Notes: generated from the letters alone by a model not told the origin. A stretch of 64,000 nucleotides of DNA from Adiantum capillus-veneris (GCA_014529385.2 CM043944.1:72221884-72285883), one strand, 5' to 3'; shown: positions 26,707 to 40,142, counted from the first letter of the stretch. Translations and numbers: made by a program.

Positions 26707-28790
26707 CTAGATAATACCTTGCATAACCTTATATATGTGTCTCCAATCCACCAAATCTTTTCCATGTTGCTCATCTTTCCATGTTAAAAGTGCCTTTTTT
26801 TCGTCAATATCCACACTTCTCACAAATGCATTGGTATTCAAATCTTCTCTCTGCCTTGCAAGGACAAGGTCACCCTTCTCAAGACATTGTGGGACACACC
26901 CTACCTTGCCTAGAGATAATAACCTTGAGAGAACTTTGAGACAACTAGTTTCATAAAGTATCTCATGCTCATCCGATTGTTGCAAAGCCAAAAGAATTTG
27001 CAACGCAAACACTCAATAGGTTGAACTATGATACCACAATTAGACTTTTGACTCTTGTGAATAAGGCACATTCCAGAGTTGTCGTGAAACATATTGGGGC
27101 TATCTAATAAACTTTTTACCACAACAAATACATTGACTTCTCCCCGTTGTTCGTGAGCAAATACGTTTTCTAGCCAAAAATCTATCATTCCATTTATCTC
27201 CAATGTCTCAAGCTCTATCGGCTTTGGTTTTTTTGCTCCCACAAAAACTCCCTTTTTCTTGATCATGATTTGGCATGGGCATGGTAATAATTGAAGAGAA
27301 GCATTCCAGACATCCTTAGCCTTCTTCTCAGAAGATGTATGAAGGGCGCATTTCTCGTGTATCTCAAAACACCTATCTCTTGCTCCATGAATGATATTTT
27401 CAGGCAAGATCAATCATGAATGTATAAGAATCATATCTCTTTGGCAACTTGTGAGACCATCCTTCTCTAAATTCAATTGTTTGTGTATGTCTATACACAA
27501 AACCCGACTATGGTATTTGCTATAAGATATTTCATTCGATTTGTTGTTGGTATGTATGCTCAAGTAGTTTGAAATATCTCTCTCATGCTTAAAACACCAT
27601 GTGCCATCATGAGAGCCATGACGATAAACATCATCCAAAATCTCTCCATTACCTTCAAAACAAGTGAAAAGAAAAAATCCATTAGTAAGTATCAAAAGCT
27701 TTAGATGCTTACTATCAAAAGCTTTTGTACTACCAAGCTAGTTAATTTTGACCTAACCATACCTGCTACATGTTCTAGTGGAGAAGAATTGGCACCATAG
27801 TACTCCTCATAAAGGATTCTCCATGATAGGAATAAAGAGCGGCAAAATTCAATGTATTCTTGGCTCCAACCCTTTTCTCGACTGCAGTCAAAAAACATGT
27901 GGGCAATATCCACCAAAAGTATCCCAAGTTATTTGTCCTCTTTGCTAATTCCATCTACCACATTAAGAACATGTGGTAGACACCATTGAATGAATTTCTG
28001 GCATTCCTCTGCTTTAAAAATTTTGAACTGTGTCGAGGCACGTTTTGGCCATCTACCCGCATGCAAGATAGGCCTTGAAATAGAGTCCGCAACCTCTTTA
28101 ACAGCAACCTCAATCTTCTTCTTGAATTGCGAAGAGGCCAATGAAATTAATCTCTTTATGTACTTTTGAAAGAGATTTAAAGGACGTAGTATATGCATGA
28201 CGTCATACACAAGGTCTCTCGAGATGTCAAATCCATAGAGATGAAAGAGTCTCCACAACACCGATTCACCTGCTAGACCTCCATCTCTTAAAGTCTCCTC
28301 CACCTTCTCCTTTGTTGTACATCGTTTGGACATCCTAATACTATTCCACAAGTCATCTACATGTCGTTCCTCAGGAGGATAGCTTCCTTGATATCTATTA
28401 TGTGAGTAAACATAACATTGTGTACCATTACCATCTCGCCTTACCTCTGCCATCGCCTTGTCTCACCTACAAAAGGCCATTCCACCATCTTTCACTTGAC
28501 CTAGTTTGCACTGAGCAGGATGATCGCCGGTACAAACCATCAATATAAATCATTGGGCATGGCATAATCAACATCAAATCCATCTAGAAAGGATGTTTCA
28601 AGCTCAACCAATAATGGTTGAAGGACAATGATAATACATCACCATGCTTTCTTTCTAGCTCCTTATGAGACAAGGGAAAGAAAAGAACTGGAATAGGTTC
28701 AACAATTGACCTTTTCCCGCCATTCATGATAACTATCCACCACAGCACTATCCTTTTGTGCTGTAGCAGCGCGTTTGGAACCCATCCCAA
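26707..28790 (-). pseudogene. Tnp2-like transposase pseudogene (copy B, fullest frame)
   Basis: A decayed transposase reading from about 28790 down to 26707. Segments in order: WIVIMNGGKRSIVEPIPVLF; the main block 28453-27929 (LFHLYGFDISRDLVYDVMHI, then AGRWPKRAST and FKAEECQKFIQWCLPHVL); 27916-27720 (REKGWSQEYIEFCRSL, SPLEHVAG); and, after an intron, DDVYRHGSHDGTWCFKHERD with HTNNKSNEI. The order of DxxHxL-like, KAEExxxF and ERxxxxLxxxxTNNxxxE blocks is that of Tnp2/Plavaka-type transposases of CACTA-like elements, by memory of the family. In-frame stops and a frameshift make it dead. In B the stretch 27413-26910 is open for 167 codons, longer than in C, because a homopolymer length differs. 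No terminal inverted repeats were found. Confidence 0.55.
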
Positions 28791-29375
28791 TGTAGAAGAA
28801 GGGAGAAATTTATTGGGTCACCCTACAAGAGGCAAGGGAAAAAACTCATTCAAATTTTGTGGAAAATAGTGTAACATTATTGAAAGTTTTTGAGATATTG
28901 GTTCAAGGCATGAGAGGGGTGCAGAGCATGCGTCGGGACATCATAGGACATCATAGCTATAGGGTGAGAGACGCTTACACCGAGTCTCATTAGAGGCCCC
29001 ATAGGTGGCAGAGTGCTGTTTTTAGAGGATCTGAGTGGTGGGCATCTGTGGGAGGATTTGTGTCATAGATCCTGACCCAGCAGCTCTTGCGACTGGCCAC
29101 TAGAGGGTGTGGGCTTGGGAGTGTTTTCCATTGGCACGAGTGTAGTGGGACCCTGGTGAGTGGTTTTGGAGGGACCCTTTCTCCTCAGCCGACCACCCAG
29201 GTGTCCCTTTATTTCAGTACACTGCTCATCTGGGACGTCATATACTGGAAACACAGAGAGAGACTCGTCATGTTGCAGCGCGCACCTCATTGCCAGGTAA
29301 TTATGCATATCAAAAACCACACCATATACACCTCGAGACAATTAATATTTCTAGTATCAAGATATTGTCTCCAAG
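28791..29375. other. Non-coding sequence, one unassigned ORF
   Basis: A 92-codon minus-strand frame (29063-29341) is rich in Gly, Pro, Thr and Lys and has no recognised domain. The overlapping 100-codon plus-strand frame (29087-29389) is equally unsupported. Local GC is higher than in the flanks. The same sequence is at 39533-39859. It lies in the 2.3 kb that copy D lacks. Confidence 0.35.
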
Positions 29376-30390
29376 ATAATTATCCTTAGTAGTGTTTCAC
29401 TAGGCAACTATGCTTTAGATATATTGTAAAACATCAATATTGTCTCTCGTGTCACCTATTGTTTAGCCATGTTGTCAAATAACTATGGATCTATTATGTA
29501 CCCAAGGTTACCAATTAACATTGTATAGCCACTTTAGACCTCGTGCACTATCTATTATGACATAAAGAGTTTATGTTGCCATATGTACTTGTTTACAACA
29601 TCGGCTGTCAAGTATAGCTTCAATTATTCTCGTGACCTACATGCACTTGAATTCCATAGTATCACTTTATCCTAGAACAATTGTACCTACCATAACAACT
29701 TATGAAGGTAAAGATGTTTACTACTAAGCTCAAGAATTTCTATGATCTCATAATTATCCATACTAGTATCAAGACTATAAAACATTGAAATAGCTTGGCT
29801 ATGTCATGGTTATCTAAAACTATCTACCTCTACAGCTTTCACAAATTATAGATCTAGCCATATTTCTATATTTCCAAGTAAGTCTATTACTATTATCCAC
29901 CCCTAATGACGGAACACTATGCACCCACTATATCCTCGGATACTGCTTAGGGATAATTATCGTTAGTAGTGTTTCACTAGCCATCTATGGTTTAGATATA
30001 TTGTAAAATAATTATGGATCCTTCAATACTGTTCCTCTACACATCTATTGTTTAGCCACATTTTCAAATAACTATGGATTTATTATGTACCCAAGCTTAC
30101 CAATTAACACTATATATCCACTTCATACTTCATACACTATTTATATTATGCATTCCTTGGATACTACCTAGGAATATTAATCATCAATGTTGTTGCTACT
30201 TATCTCAAAGACATGTTTTTCTTGTCTAGCCATATTGCAAAGTAGCTTATCCACCCATAACCACTAACTATGGAATCTAGGAATCAATATCGTTGCTCTA
30301 GCCACCCACCCACTTTTAGGGTGCACAACGACCAATATCCATTGCTAGCCTGGGAACAACTATGTCTATCATAGCAATTTGTGTAAGTAA
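29376..30390 (+). repeat. Degenerate ~570-680 bp tandem repeat (copy B)
   Basis: GTAGTGTTTCACTAG followed by CTATG(C/G)TTTAGATATATTG occurs near 29390 and 29960, and TTATGTACCCAAG with CTTACCAATTAACA-like sequence near 29493 and 30085. A second landmark, GTTTACTA with AAACTCAAGAAT, is near 29717 and 30396. Many substitutions separate the units. This may be satellite-like or an old internal duplication. Mirror at ~38540-39550. Confidence 0.7.
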
Positions 30391-31326
30391 ATATGTTTAC
30401 TAGTAAACTCAAGAATGTCTATCATCTAAGAATTGTACGCATGCCAAGGCTAACCAGTAAGAATATTCCTAGTGTTATCACAAACTTATCAACTAGAATT
30501 TCTACAATAACTATGCACACCTCAAGATATCTACTACTTGTATTAAGATTGAAAAAACTTGGCTATGCTAGAGCTATTGAAGACTATATACCTTTAGTGC
30601 TTTCACAAACTTATAATACAAGTTCAAGATCACAAACTTTCATTGATGTATACTTAAAAAGAAAAATTGCTGGAGCACATACCTTTGTTGATGCCGACAA
30701 TCACCTATGTCGATTTTGGATTGTTACATTGCCTCAAGTTATGTAGTAAGTATCCAATGGAAACCCCTACTTTTGGGGTGTGGCTTGCTGTAGCTTGATT
30801 TGGGGTTAACTGAAGCATGCTCCATATTGCATCAAGCTTGTCAACGTTGAAAAGTAATATAGACACTATTGGCACGTTTCAAAAATAATCTACACAAAAT
30901 AACTGAACAAGGGAGGGGGCGCCCGAATTTACAAGTTTTGGTGCGCTCGAATTTACATGTTTTCCCGAATTTACAAAAGTCGCATCGGAAGGCTCATATC
31001 GCACCCGATCCCCTAAATGGGTGTGGGCCATTGATCCCATCCAGCCCATGCCCGTGTGAGATAGTGAGGAGGATAACACACCCCCAGTAATACTTTGCCA
31101 TAAATTCCCAAAATGCCCTTCAAATTCTCGATCGATACTCTCAAAATACCTCCGGTTGTGAGGGGCACAAGAGGAGAGGGGACGAGGGCACAAGAGCAGA
31201 CAACGAGAGGAGAAGAAGAAGAAGAAAAAGAGTATTTTTTTGTCGCAGGAAAGTATCCCAAGAGACCTTAAAGATCTATCCAACAAGGAGACCTGAAATC
31301 AAGACTTGTTATACAAGAGGGAAATG
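30391..31326. other. AT-rich sequence, no gene recognised
   Basis: The 117-codon frame at 30393-30746 shows no domain. A short repeated CGAATTTACA motif occurs three times at about 30923-30978. Sequence from ~31165 toward 31326 matches copy D (62240-62400) and C (37600-37765). Confidence 0.45.
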
Positions 31327-31643
31327 GAATTTTGGAAACTAAAAACGACACGATATCAAGCCAAGACACATCTTCCCTGAACATTATTGCCTTGGAAAAA
31401 GTTTACCGCTTTTCCCTCTCTCCGTCTCATCGATGTGCCATGCCCATGGAAAACCCCCCCCTCTTCCTAGATTAACTTTCATTTAAATTTTTAAAGAAGC
31501 ATCTTTTGTGATTCCTTTTAAAGAAGCATCTTTTGTGATTCCTATAAAAACCAAAGTTTTGGGGACCTTCTGTTGGCTTTTGCGTATGATTAAAGAGAGA
31601 GCATCAGTAGTGTTCGGGAAAAATGTGTCTCAGCTTAATATCA
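31327..31643 (+). mobile_element. MITE-like fold-back element, broken by a copia LTR (copy B)
   Basis: Compare the intact version at 61898-62239. Here the left terminal inverted repeat (about 31327-31392) is complete and the right one is cut after AATATCATG, where the copia LTR begins. A ~26 bp direct duplication (TTAAAGAAGCATCTTTTGTG-type units) is at ~31490-31545 and is also present in C and D. Confidence 0.65.
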
Positions 31644-31881
31644 TGCTACTCATTTGATATCAAACTGGAGTAGACTAGAATACTGAAGCATGTACCAAAT
31701 GTGGACGATCATCCCAAATTAACTAAAGGTTTTCTTTGTTGGAGCTATATATGGCTCACGCTACTCAACTTGGTCTCACCTATATATTTGTATCTTGTCC
31801 TCAATATGAATCAGTCTTTGGGAGCATACATGGTGTCTCTTGTCTCTCCTATCTCTCTCTCTCTCTCTCTACATCTCAACA
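31644..31881 (+). mobile_element. Ty1/copia 5' LTR (copy B)
   Basis: The right end is fixed by the adjacent primer binding site and the terminal CA. The left end is fixed by comparison with copy D, whose sequence is uninterrupted at this point. The 238 bp LTR starts TGCTACTC and ends CTCAACA. A (TC)n run at 31853-31870 lies near its 3' end and accounts for the length difference from the C copy (233 bp). Confidence 0.7.
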
Positions 31882-31893
31882 TGGTATCAGAGT
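31882..31893 (+). other. Primer binding site for initiator tRNA-Met
   Basis: TGGTATCAGAGT directly follows the LTR. TGGTATCAGAGC is the usual plant Ty1/copia PBS, so there is one mismatch at the last base. Confidence 0.8.
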
Positions 31894-32592
31894 GGTAACG
31901 ATCACACGCCGATTCAATTCATGGTGACAAAAAAGTATGTGTATGCGATTCGCATGTAAGATTCAAAATTGCTATAAATTTTATTTTTTGAGGATTGATC
32001 CTTGTTAACTGTGGTTGTTTTGTGCTAATAAGAATATGATTAGTGTTTTCAGTGGTGTTTATTAATAATCGATATAATAAATCATTGATTATGTTTTATT
32101 GTTGATTTGTTTTTTGACACCCTGAACTTCGTCTCAATTTTTGGGGTCTTCTGCTCAAAATCTGGAGAAACGGGAAAAGCGCAATGGCATATTTCATCCA
32201 GAACTTATTCGTCTCCTCGAGCTCTTCGATTTGAGTTCTAGGTTTGCGTCCATCGAAGTTCGCAACAGAAAGTTCTGCTATTTTTACTGCAAATGGAGCT
32301 TGACGCAGCTTTCTTCGTCGTGCGTCTTCGTGAAGCATCCGCGATCGTTTTTTTTAATTTTGGCATTGACTTTTCAAGAAAATTTATCTTTATTCATATT
32401 GTGGCCGTCAATCTTGCGTCTCACGTCACCCTATTTTGAGGACTCTTTTATTATTGAAGTCTCCTTTTCCCTGTTTTTTGAATGACGTCTCTCACATCTT
32501 TGGACGTGTATTGAGCATCCTTCTTGCGTTTATCGTTGATAGAACACAGTCATCATATTTCTCTCATTCTCAATTTTTGCCTTCACCATATA

Positions 32593-34459
32593 TGGTGTGC
32601 AAATTATGCGATCTTATCTTATACGTCTTCTCGCAATTAGATATGGCTATGATTATTCTGTCAATGGCTTTCACTCTGGGCAGCGTTCTGTTCCTCCTTT
32701 CCAAGGCCAAGGATTTCTGGGTGGAAAGCAAAGATATTGTTAATTCTTGAAGGCGATGAAATCTTTGACGTTGTCCTTGGAAATCGTGTTTGTCCGCCTC
32801 ATCCTATTGATATAGATCATGATAACGTGCTTATCACTGAAGGACCTATATTTGAAGCAGCTCTCCGGTATATTCTTTTTGCTCTTAGTGATTCTCTTTT
32901 GCTTGATATGTATGAACTGCCTACTTCCCCCGACGTATGGAAGTACCTTATTGCAAACTTTCAAAAGAAAATGTTATAGAAATACTTTATTTGAGAGGGT
33001 TTCTTAACAAACTACAATATGAAGTTGGTACTGCCATGACGGGACATATTGAGTCTTTCAAATCTATTATTAATCAACTTGCTGTTGCCGGTGATCCTGT
33101 TCCATCAAAACAGCTGATTACACTTTTGCTTGATACGGTGAATGACTCCTCTTATGATAACATTGTTACTATTCTCTCTAATAAATATGGTCTTGATTTC
33201 GACCAAGCTTGCATGTCTTTAATTGAATACTCTCAACGTCAAGAACGACGTAATGTTGGTCATGATACAGCTATGATTTCACAAGAGGAGACTAAGTCAC
33301 AACAGATGGAACGTGTTTTTCATGCTCGAAGGCGTCCGTTTGAAAGAGGAAACCGCAAAGGTGGCCGTCGTGGTAATATTTTTCTCTCGTCTCAAATTTC
33401 CTAGTAAGCAATGTTCTTACTGCAGTAGAAATGGCCATACTGAAGAAGATTGTTAGGCACGTCAATATGATGAAGAACACAATATTACCACGGAACAACC
33501 ACGTTTATCTAGAGACTCTGCTTCCTCTTCTTGTGAATATTGTGGACGATCTGATCATCCCACTCATATGTGCTATAAGCATCGATTCGACACAAATCAT
33601 AATAGAGCATATGCTACTGAACATCGAAAAAACATTGTACCAAAAACAAACTGCGTCCTATGTTCAGTTGCTCTAGATAGAATACTTCATGTACGTGATG
33701 GTTCACTTTTTACTGTTGATTGTGGTGCTACAGGAAATATGACATATCAGTCTAAGTGGCTCCATAACTATCATCCACTACCAGTTCAACATGTTGTTTA
33801 TCTTGCTGATGATAGGACTTGGTCAAGTAAAGGATATTGGAGATTTATATCTTGGTACCTTATCTTCTTCCACTCGAATTTTATAAGGAGTATTACATGT
33901 ACCAGATCTTCAATGTAATCTTCTTTCAGTTGCAAGACTTGTTGATCTTGATCTCTTTGTTGGATTTGATCATACCAAATGCCGAATTGAGAAAGATGAC
34001 AGACTATAGCCACTGCTCCTCGAAACGGTAAATTTCTTGAACTCTCTCTCAATGATGCTATAGCAAATGTTGTTACTGCTCCATGTGATCATGATTGCAA
34101 AGTATGGCATCATCGTTTTTTCATGCTGATTTCTCAAAACTCCTTGATCTTTAGCGTAGTGATCTTGTTCATGGCATGGATCTTAAAGCTCATCCCCATA
34201 TGGGAATTTGTGAGTTTTGTGCTCTTGGGAAACCTAATTGTAAACCCTTTCCTCTTTCAAATACAACTCATTCTCGTGACATATTGGATCTTGTTCATAC
34301 TGATATATGTGGACCTCTACCTTCTTCGAGATCACAATATCGCTACTTCATTACTTTCATTGATGGTTTCTCATCGTATACACTATATTTTTACTTAGAC
34401 AAAAATCTGAGGCCTTATCTGCTTTCAAACAATTCCACAAGGCTACGGAACTTCAAACT
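32593..34459 (+). pseudogene. Ty1/copia gag-protease-integrase, truncated (copy B)
   Basis: Domains follow the copia order. Gag: about 32750-33400, with LxLLLDTVND-like helices and two CX2CX4HX4C zinc knuckles (CSYCSRNGHTEEDC near 33415; CEYCGRSDHPTHMC near 33537). Protease: active-site region DCGATGNM near 33718, where DSGAT/S is usual. Integrase: HHRF/HAD and CEFCALGK of the zinc domain near 34110-34225, then HTDICGPLPSS with the first catalytic Asp. The sequence ends at the palindrome centre before the other catalytic residues, and reverse transcriptase and RNase H are missing. A TAG after the first knuckle and several frameshifts make it inactive. Confidence 0.85.
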
Positions 34460-34483
34460 CTTCTTAAGGCGACCAGTTTGAAG
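34451..34483. other. Centre of palindrome 2
   Basis: Arms CTTCAAACT (34451-34459) and AGTTTGAAG (34475-34483) surround a 15 bp spacer (34460-34474). Immediately outside, GGCTACGGA(A) pairs with TCCGTAGCC, with one base bulge, and the pairing then continues for about 20 kb. Both arms read the same copia integrase gene towards the centre. Confidence 0.95.
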
Positions 34484-36332
34484 TCCGTAGCCTTGTGGAA
34501 TTGTTTGAAAGCAGATAAGGCCAGATTTTTGTCTAAGTAAAAATATAGTCGTATACGATGAAAACCATCAATGAAAGTAATGAAGTAGCGATATTGTGAT
34601 CTCGAAGAAGGTAGAGGTCCACATATATCAGTATGAACAAGATCCATATGTCACGAGAATGAGTTGTATTTGAAAGAGGAAAGGGTTTACAATTAGGTTT
34701 CCCAAGAGCACAAAACTCACAAATTCCATATGGGGATGAGCTTTAAGATCCATGCCATGAACAAGATCACTACGCTAAAGATCAAGGAGTTTTGAGAAAT
34801 CAGCATGAACAAAACGATGATGCCATACTTTGCAATCATGATCACATGGAGCAGTAACAACATTTGCTATAGCATCATTGAGAGAGAGTTCAAGAAAATT
34901 ACCGTTTCGAGAGCAGTGGCTATAGTCTGTCATCTTTCTCAATTCGGCATTTGGTATGATCAAATCCAACAAAGAGATCAAGATCAACAAGTCTTGCAAC
35001 TGAAAGAAGATTACATTGAAGATCTGGTACATGTAATACTCCTTATAAATTCGAGTGGAAGAAGATAAGGTACCAAGATATAAATCTCCAATATCCTTTA
35101 CTTGACCAAGTCCTATCATCAGCAAGATAAACAACATGTTGAACTGTAGTGGATGATAGTTATGGAGCCACTTAGACTGATATGTCATATTTCCTGTAGC
35201 ACCACAATCAACAGTAAAAAGTGAACCATCACGTACATGAAGTATTCTATCTAGAGCAACTGAACATAGGACGCAGTTTGTTTTTGGTACAATGTTTTTT
35301 TCGATGTTCAGTAGCATATGCTCTATTATGATTTGTGTCGAATCGATGCTTATAGCACATATGAGTGGGATGATCAGATCGTCCACAATATTCACAAGAA
35401 GAGGAAGCAGAGTCTCTAGATAAACGTGGTTGTTCCGTGGTAATATTGTGTTCTTCATCATATTGACGTGCCTAACAATCTTCTTCAGTATGGCCATTTC
35501 TACTGCAGTAAGAACATTGCTTACTAGGAAATTTGAGACGAGAGAAAATATTACCACGACGGCCACCTTTGCGGTTTCCTCTTTCAAACGGACGCCTTCG
35601 AGCATGAAAAACACGTTCCATCTGTTGTGACTTAGTCTCCTCTTGTGAAATCATAGCTGTATCATGACCAACATTACGTCGTTCTTGACGTTGAGAGTAT
35701 TCAATTAAAGACATGCAAGCTTGGTCGAAATCAAGACCATATTTATTAGAGAGAATAGTAACAATGTTATCATAAGAGGAGTCATTCACCGTATCAAGCA
35801 AAAGTGTAATCAGCTGTTTTGATGGAACAGGATCACCGGCAACAGCAAGTTGATTAATAATAGATTTGAAAGACTCAATATGTCCCGTCATGGCAGTACC
35901 AACTTCATATTGTAGTTTGTTAAGAAACCCTCTCAAATAAAGTATTTCTGTAACATATTTCTTTTGAAAGTTTGCAATAAGGTACTTCCATACGTCGGGG
36001 GAAGTAGGCAGTTCATACATATCAAGCAAAAGAGAATCACTAAGAGCAAAAAGAATATACCGGAGAGCTGCTTCAAATATAGGTCCTTCAGTGATAAGCA
36101 CGTTATCATGATCTATATCAATAGGATGAGGCGGACAAACACGATTTCCAAGGACAACGTCAAAGATTTCATCGCCTTCAAGAATTAACAATATCTTTGC
36201 TTTCCACCCAGAAATCCTTGGCCTTGGAAAGGAGGAACAGAACGCTGCCCAGAGTGAAAGCCATTGACAAGAATAATCATAGCCATATCTAATTGCGAGA
36301 AGACGTATAAGATAAGATCGCATAATTTGCAC
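34475..36332 (-). pseudogene. Ty1/copia gag-protease-integrase, truncated (copy C)
   Basis: Inverted copy of 32593-34459. Here gag is open for 286 codons (36332-35472), from LILEGDEIFDVVLGNRVCPP-containing sequence to the first zinc knuckle, and protease to pre-integrase is open for 279 codons (35614-34775). That makes C the better-preserved version. It differs from B by 1-nt indels, which restore or break frames at different places. Confidence 0.85.
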
Positions 36333-37037
36333 ACCATATATGGTGAAGGCAAAAATTGAGAATGAGAGAAATATGATGACTGTGTTCTATCAACGATAAA
36401 CGCAAGAAGGATGCTCAATACACGTCCAAAGATGTGAGAGACGTCATTCAAAAAAACAGGGAAAAGGAGACTTCAATAATAAAAGAGTCCTCAAAATAGG
36501 GTGACGTGAGACGCAAGATTGACGGCCACAATATGAATAAAGATAAATTTTCTTGAAAAGTCAATGCCAAAATTAAAAAAACGATCGCGGATGCTTCACG
36601 AAGACGCACGACGAAGAAAGCTGCGTCAAGCTCCATTTGCAGTAAAAATAGCAGAACTTTCTGTTGCGAACTTCGATGGACGCAAACCTAGAACTCAAAT
36701 CGAAGAGCTCGAGGAGACGAATAAGTTCTGGATGAAATATGCCATTGCGCTTTTCCCGTTTCTCCAGATTTTGAGCAGAAGACCCCCAAAAATTGAGACG
36801 AAGTTCAGGGTGTCAAAAAACAAATCAACAATAAAACATAATCAATGATTTATTATATCGATTATTAATAAACACCACTGAAAACACTAATCATATTCTT
36901 ATTAGCACAAAACAACCACAGTTAACAAGGATCAATCCTCAAAAAATAAAATTTATAGCAATTTTGAATCTTACATGCGAATCGCATACACATACTTTTT
37001 TGTCACCATGAATTGAATCGGCGTGTGATCGTTACCA

Positions 37038-37281
37038 CTCTGATACCATGTTGAGATGTAGAGAGAGAGAGAGAGAGAGAGACAAGAGACACCATGTATG
37101 CTCCCAAAGACTGATTCATATTGAGGACAAGATACAAATATATAGGTGAGACCAAGTTGAGTAGCGTGAGCCATATATAGCTCCAACAAAGAAAACCTTT
37201 AGTTAATTTGGGATGATCGTCCACATTTGGTACATGCTTCAGTATTCTAGTCTACTCCAGTTTGATATCAAATGAGTAGCA
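37038..37281 (-). mobile_element. Ty1/copia LTR and PBS (copy C)
   Basis: The PBS is 37038-37048 on the minus strand and the LTR 37049-37281 (233 bp). The LTR is separated from its gag start by about 700 bp, as in B. Confidence 0.7.
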
Positions 37282-37598
37282 TGATATTAAGCTGAGACAC
37301 ATTTTTCCCGAACACTACTGATGCTCTCTCTTTAATCATACGCAAAAGCCAACAGAAGGTCCCCAAAACTTTGGTTTTTATAGGAATCACAAAAGATGCT
37401 TCTTTAAAAGGAATCACAAAAGATGCTTCTTTAAAAATTTAAATGAAAGTTAATCTAGGAAGAGGGGGGGGTTTCCATGGGCATGGCACATCGATGAGAC
37501 GGAGAGAGGGAAAAGCGGTAAACTTTTTCCAAGGCAATAATGTTCAGGGAAGATGTGTCTTGGCTTGATATCGTGTCGTTTTTAGTTTCCAAAATTCC
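37282..37598 (-). mobile_element. MITE-like element, broken (copy C)
   Basis: Inverted counterpart of 31327-31643. It keeps one complete terminal repeat (~37535-37598) and a cut one next to the LTR. Confidence 0.65.
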
Positions 37599-37762
37599 AT
37601 TTCCCTCTTGTATAACAAGTCTTGATTTCAGGTCTCCTTGTTGGATAGATCTTTAAGGTCTCTTGGGATACTTTCCTGCGACAAAAAAATACTCTTTTTC
37701 TTCTTCTTCTTCTCCTCTCGTTGTCTGCTCTTGTGCCCTCGTCCCCTCTCCTCTTGTGCCCC

Positions 37763-40048
37763 TCACAACCGGAGGTATTTTGAGAGTATCGAGAATTTGA
37801 AGGGCATTTTGGGAATTTATGGCAAAGTATTACTGGGGGTGTGTTATCCTCCTCACTATCTCACACGGGCATGGGCTGGATGGGATCAATGGCCCACACC
37901 CATTTAGGGGATCGGGTGCGATATGAGCCTTCCGATGCGACTTTTGTAAATTCGGGAAAACATGTAAATTCGAGCGCACCAAAACTTGTAAATTCGGGCG
38001 CCCCCTCCCTTGTTCAGTTATTTTTGTAGATTATTTTTGAAACGTGCCAATAGTGTCTATATTACTTTTCAACGTTGACAAGCTTGATGCAATATGGAGC
38101 ATGCTTCAGTTAACCCCAAATCAAGCTACAGCAAGCCACACCCCAAAAGTAGGGGTTTCCATTGGATACTTACTACATAACTTGAGGCAATGTAACAATC
38201 CAAAATCGACATAGGTGATTGTCGGCATCAACAAAGGTATGTGCTCCAGCAATTTTTTCTTTTTAAGTATACATCAATGAAAGTTTGTGATCTTGAACTT
38301 GTATTATAAGTTTGTGAAAGCACTAAAGGTATATAGTCTTCAATAGCTCTAGCATAGCCAAGTTTTTTTCAATCTTAATACAAGTAGTAGATATCTTGAG
38401 GTGTGCATAGTTATTGTAGAAATTCTAGTTGATAAGTTTGTGATAACACTAGGAATATTCTTACTGGTTAGCCTTGGCATGCGTACAATTCTTAGATGAT
38501 AGACATTCTTGAGTTTACTAGTAAACATATTTACTTACACAAATTGCTATGATAGACATAGTTGTTCCCAGGCTAGCAATGGATATTGGTCGTTGTGCAC
38601 CCTAAAAGTGGGTGGGTGGCTAGAGCAACGATATTGATTCCTAGATTCCATAGTTAGTGGTTATGGGTGGATAAGCTACTTTGCAATATGGCTAGACAAG
38701 AAAAACATGTCTTTGAGATAAGTAGCAACAACATTGATGATTAATATTCCTAGGTAGTATCCAAGGAATGCATAATATAAATAGTGTATGAAGTATGAAG
38801 TGGATATATAGTGTTAATTGGTAAGCTTGGGTACATAATAAATCCATAGTTATTTGAAAATGTGGCTAAACAATAGATGTGTAGAGGAACAGTATTGAAG
38901 GATCCATAATTATTTTACAATATATCTAAACCATAGATGGCTAGTGAAACACTACTAACGATAATTATCCCTAAGCAGTATCCGAGGATATAGTGGGTGC
39001 ATAGTGTTCCGTCATTAGGGGTGGATAATAGTAATAGACTTACTTGGAAATATAGAAATATGGCTAGATCTATAATTTGTGAAAGCTGTAGAGGTAGATA
39101 GTTTTAGATAACCATGACATAGCCAAGCTATTTCAATGTTTTATAGTCTTGATACTAGTATGGATAATTATGAGATCATAGAAATTCTTGAGCTTAGTAG
39201 TAAACATCTTTACCTTCATAAGTTGTTATGGTAGGTACAATTGTTCTAGGATAAAGTGATACTATGGAATTCAAGTGCATGTAGGTCACGAGAATAATTG
39301 AAGCTATACTTGACAGCCGATGTTGTAAACAAGTACATATGGCAACATAAACTCTTTATGTCATAATAGATAGTGCACGAGGTCTAAAGTGGCTATACAA
39401 TGTTAATTGGTAACCTTGGGTACATAATAGATCCATAGTTATTTGACAACATGGCTAAACAATAGGTGACACGAGAGACAATATTGATGTTTTTACAATA
39501 TATCTAAAGCATAGTTGCCTAGTGAAACACTACTAAGGATAATTATCTTGGAGACAATATCTTGATACTAGAAATATTAATTGTCTCGAGGTGTATATGG
39601 TGTGGTTTTTGATATGCATAATTACCTGGCAATGAGGTGCGCGCTGCAACATGACGAGTCTCTCTCTGTGTTTCCAGTATATGACGTCCCAGATGAGCAG
39701 TGTACTGAAATAAAGGGACACCTGGGTGGTCGGCTGAGGAGAAAGGGTCCCTCCAAAACCACTCACCAGGGTCCCACTACACTCGTGCCAATGGAAAACA
39801 CTCCCAAGCCCACACCCTCTAGTGGCCAGTCGCAAGAGCTGCTGGGTCAGGATCTATGACACAAATCCTCCCACAGATGCCCACCACTCAGATCCTCTAA
39901 AAACAGCACTCTGCCACCTATGGGGCCTCTAATGAGACTCGGTGTAAGCGTCTCTCACCCTATAGCTATGATGTCCTATGATGTCCCGACGCATGCTCTG
40001 CACCCCTCTCATGCCTTGAACCAATATCTCAAAAACTTTCAATAATGT
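37763..40048. other. 2.3 kb segment absent from copy D, with degenerate tandem repeats
   Basis: D joins directly from sequence like C 37762 to sequence like C 40049. The segment contains the ~570 bp repeats (~38540-39550), the unassigned 92-codon frame (39581-39859) and a block of three CGAATTTACA-type motifs near 37950-38000. Whether it inserted into B/C or was deleted from D is unresolved; no clear terminal repeats were found. Confidence 0.6.
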
Positions 40049-40142
40049 TACACTATTTTCCACAAAATTTGAATGAGTTTTTTCCCTTGCCTCTTGTAGG
40101 GTGACCCAATAAATTTCTCCCTTCTTCTACATTGGGATGGGT

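Noticed and set aside
29063-29389. Opposed 92- and 100-codon frames, also at 39533-39859
   Set aside because: Neither has a recognisable domain or splice context. Kept only as an unassigned region.
34451-34483. Short hairpin considered as a terminator
   Set aside because: It is the centre of the 40 kb palindrome in a plant genome, not a bacterial terminator, and no T-run follows.
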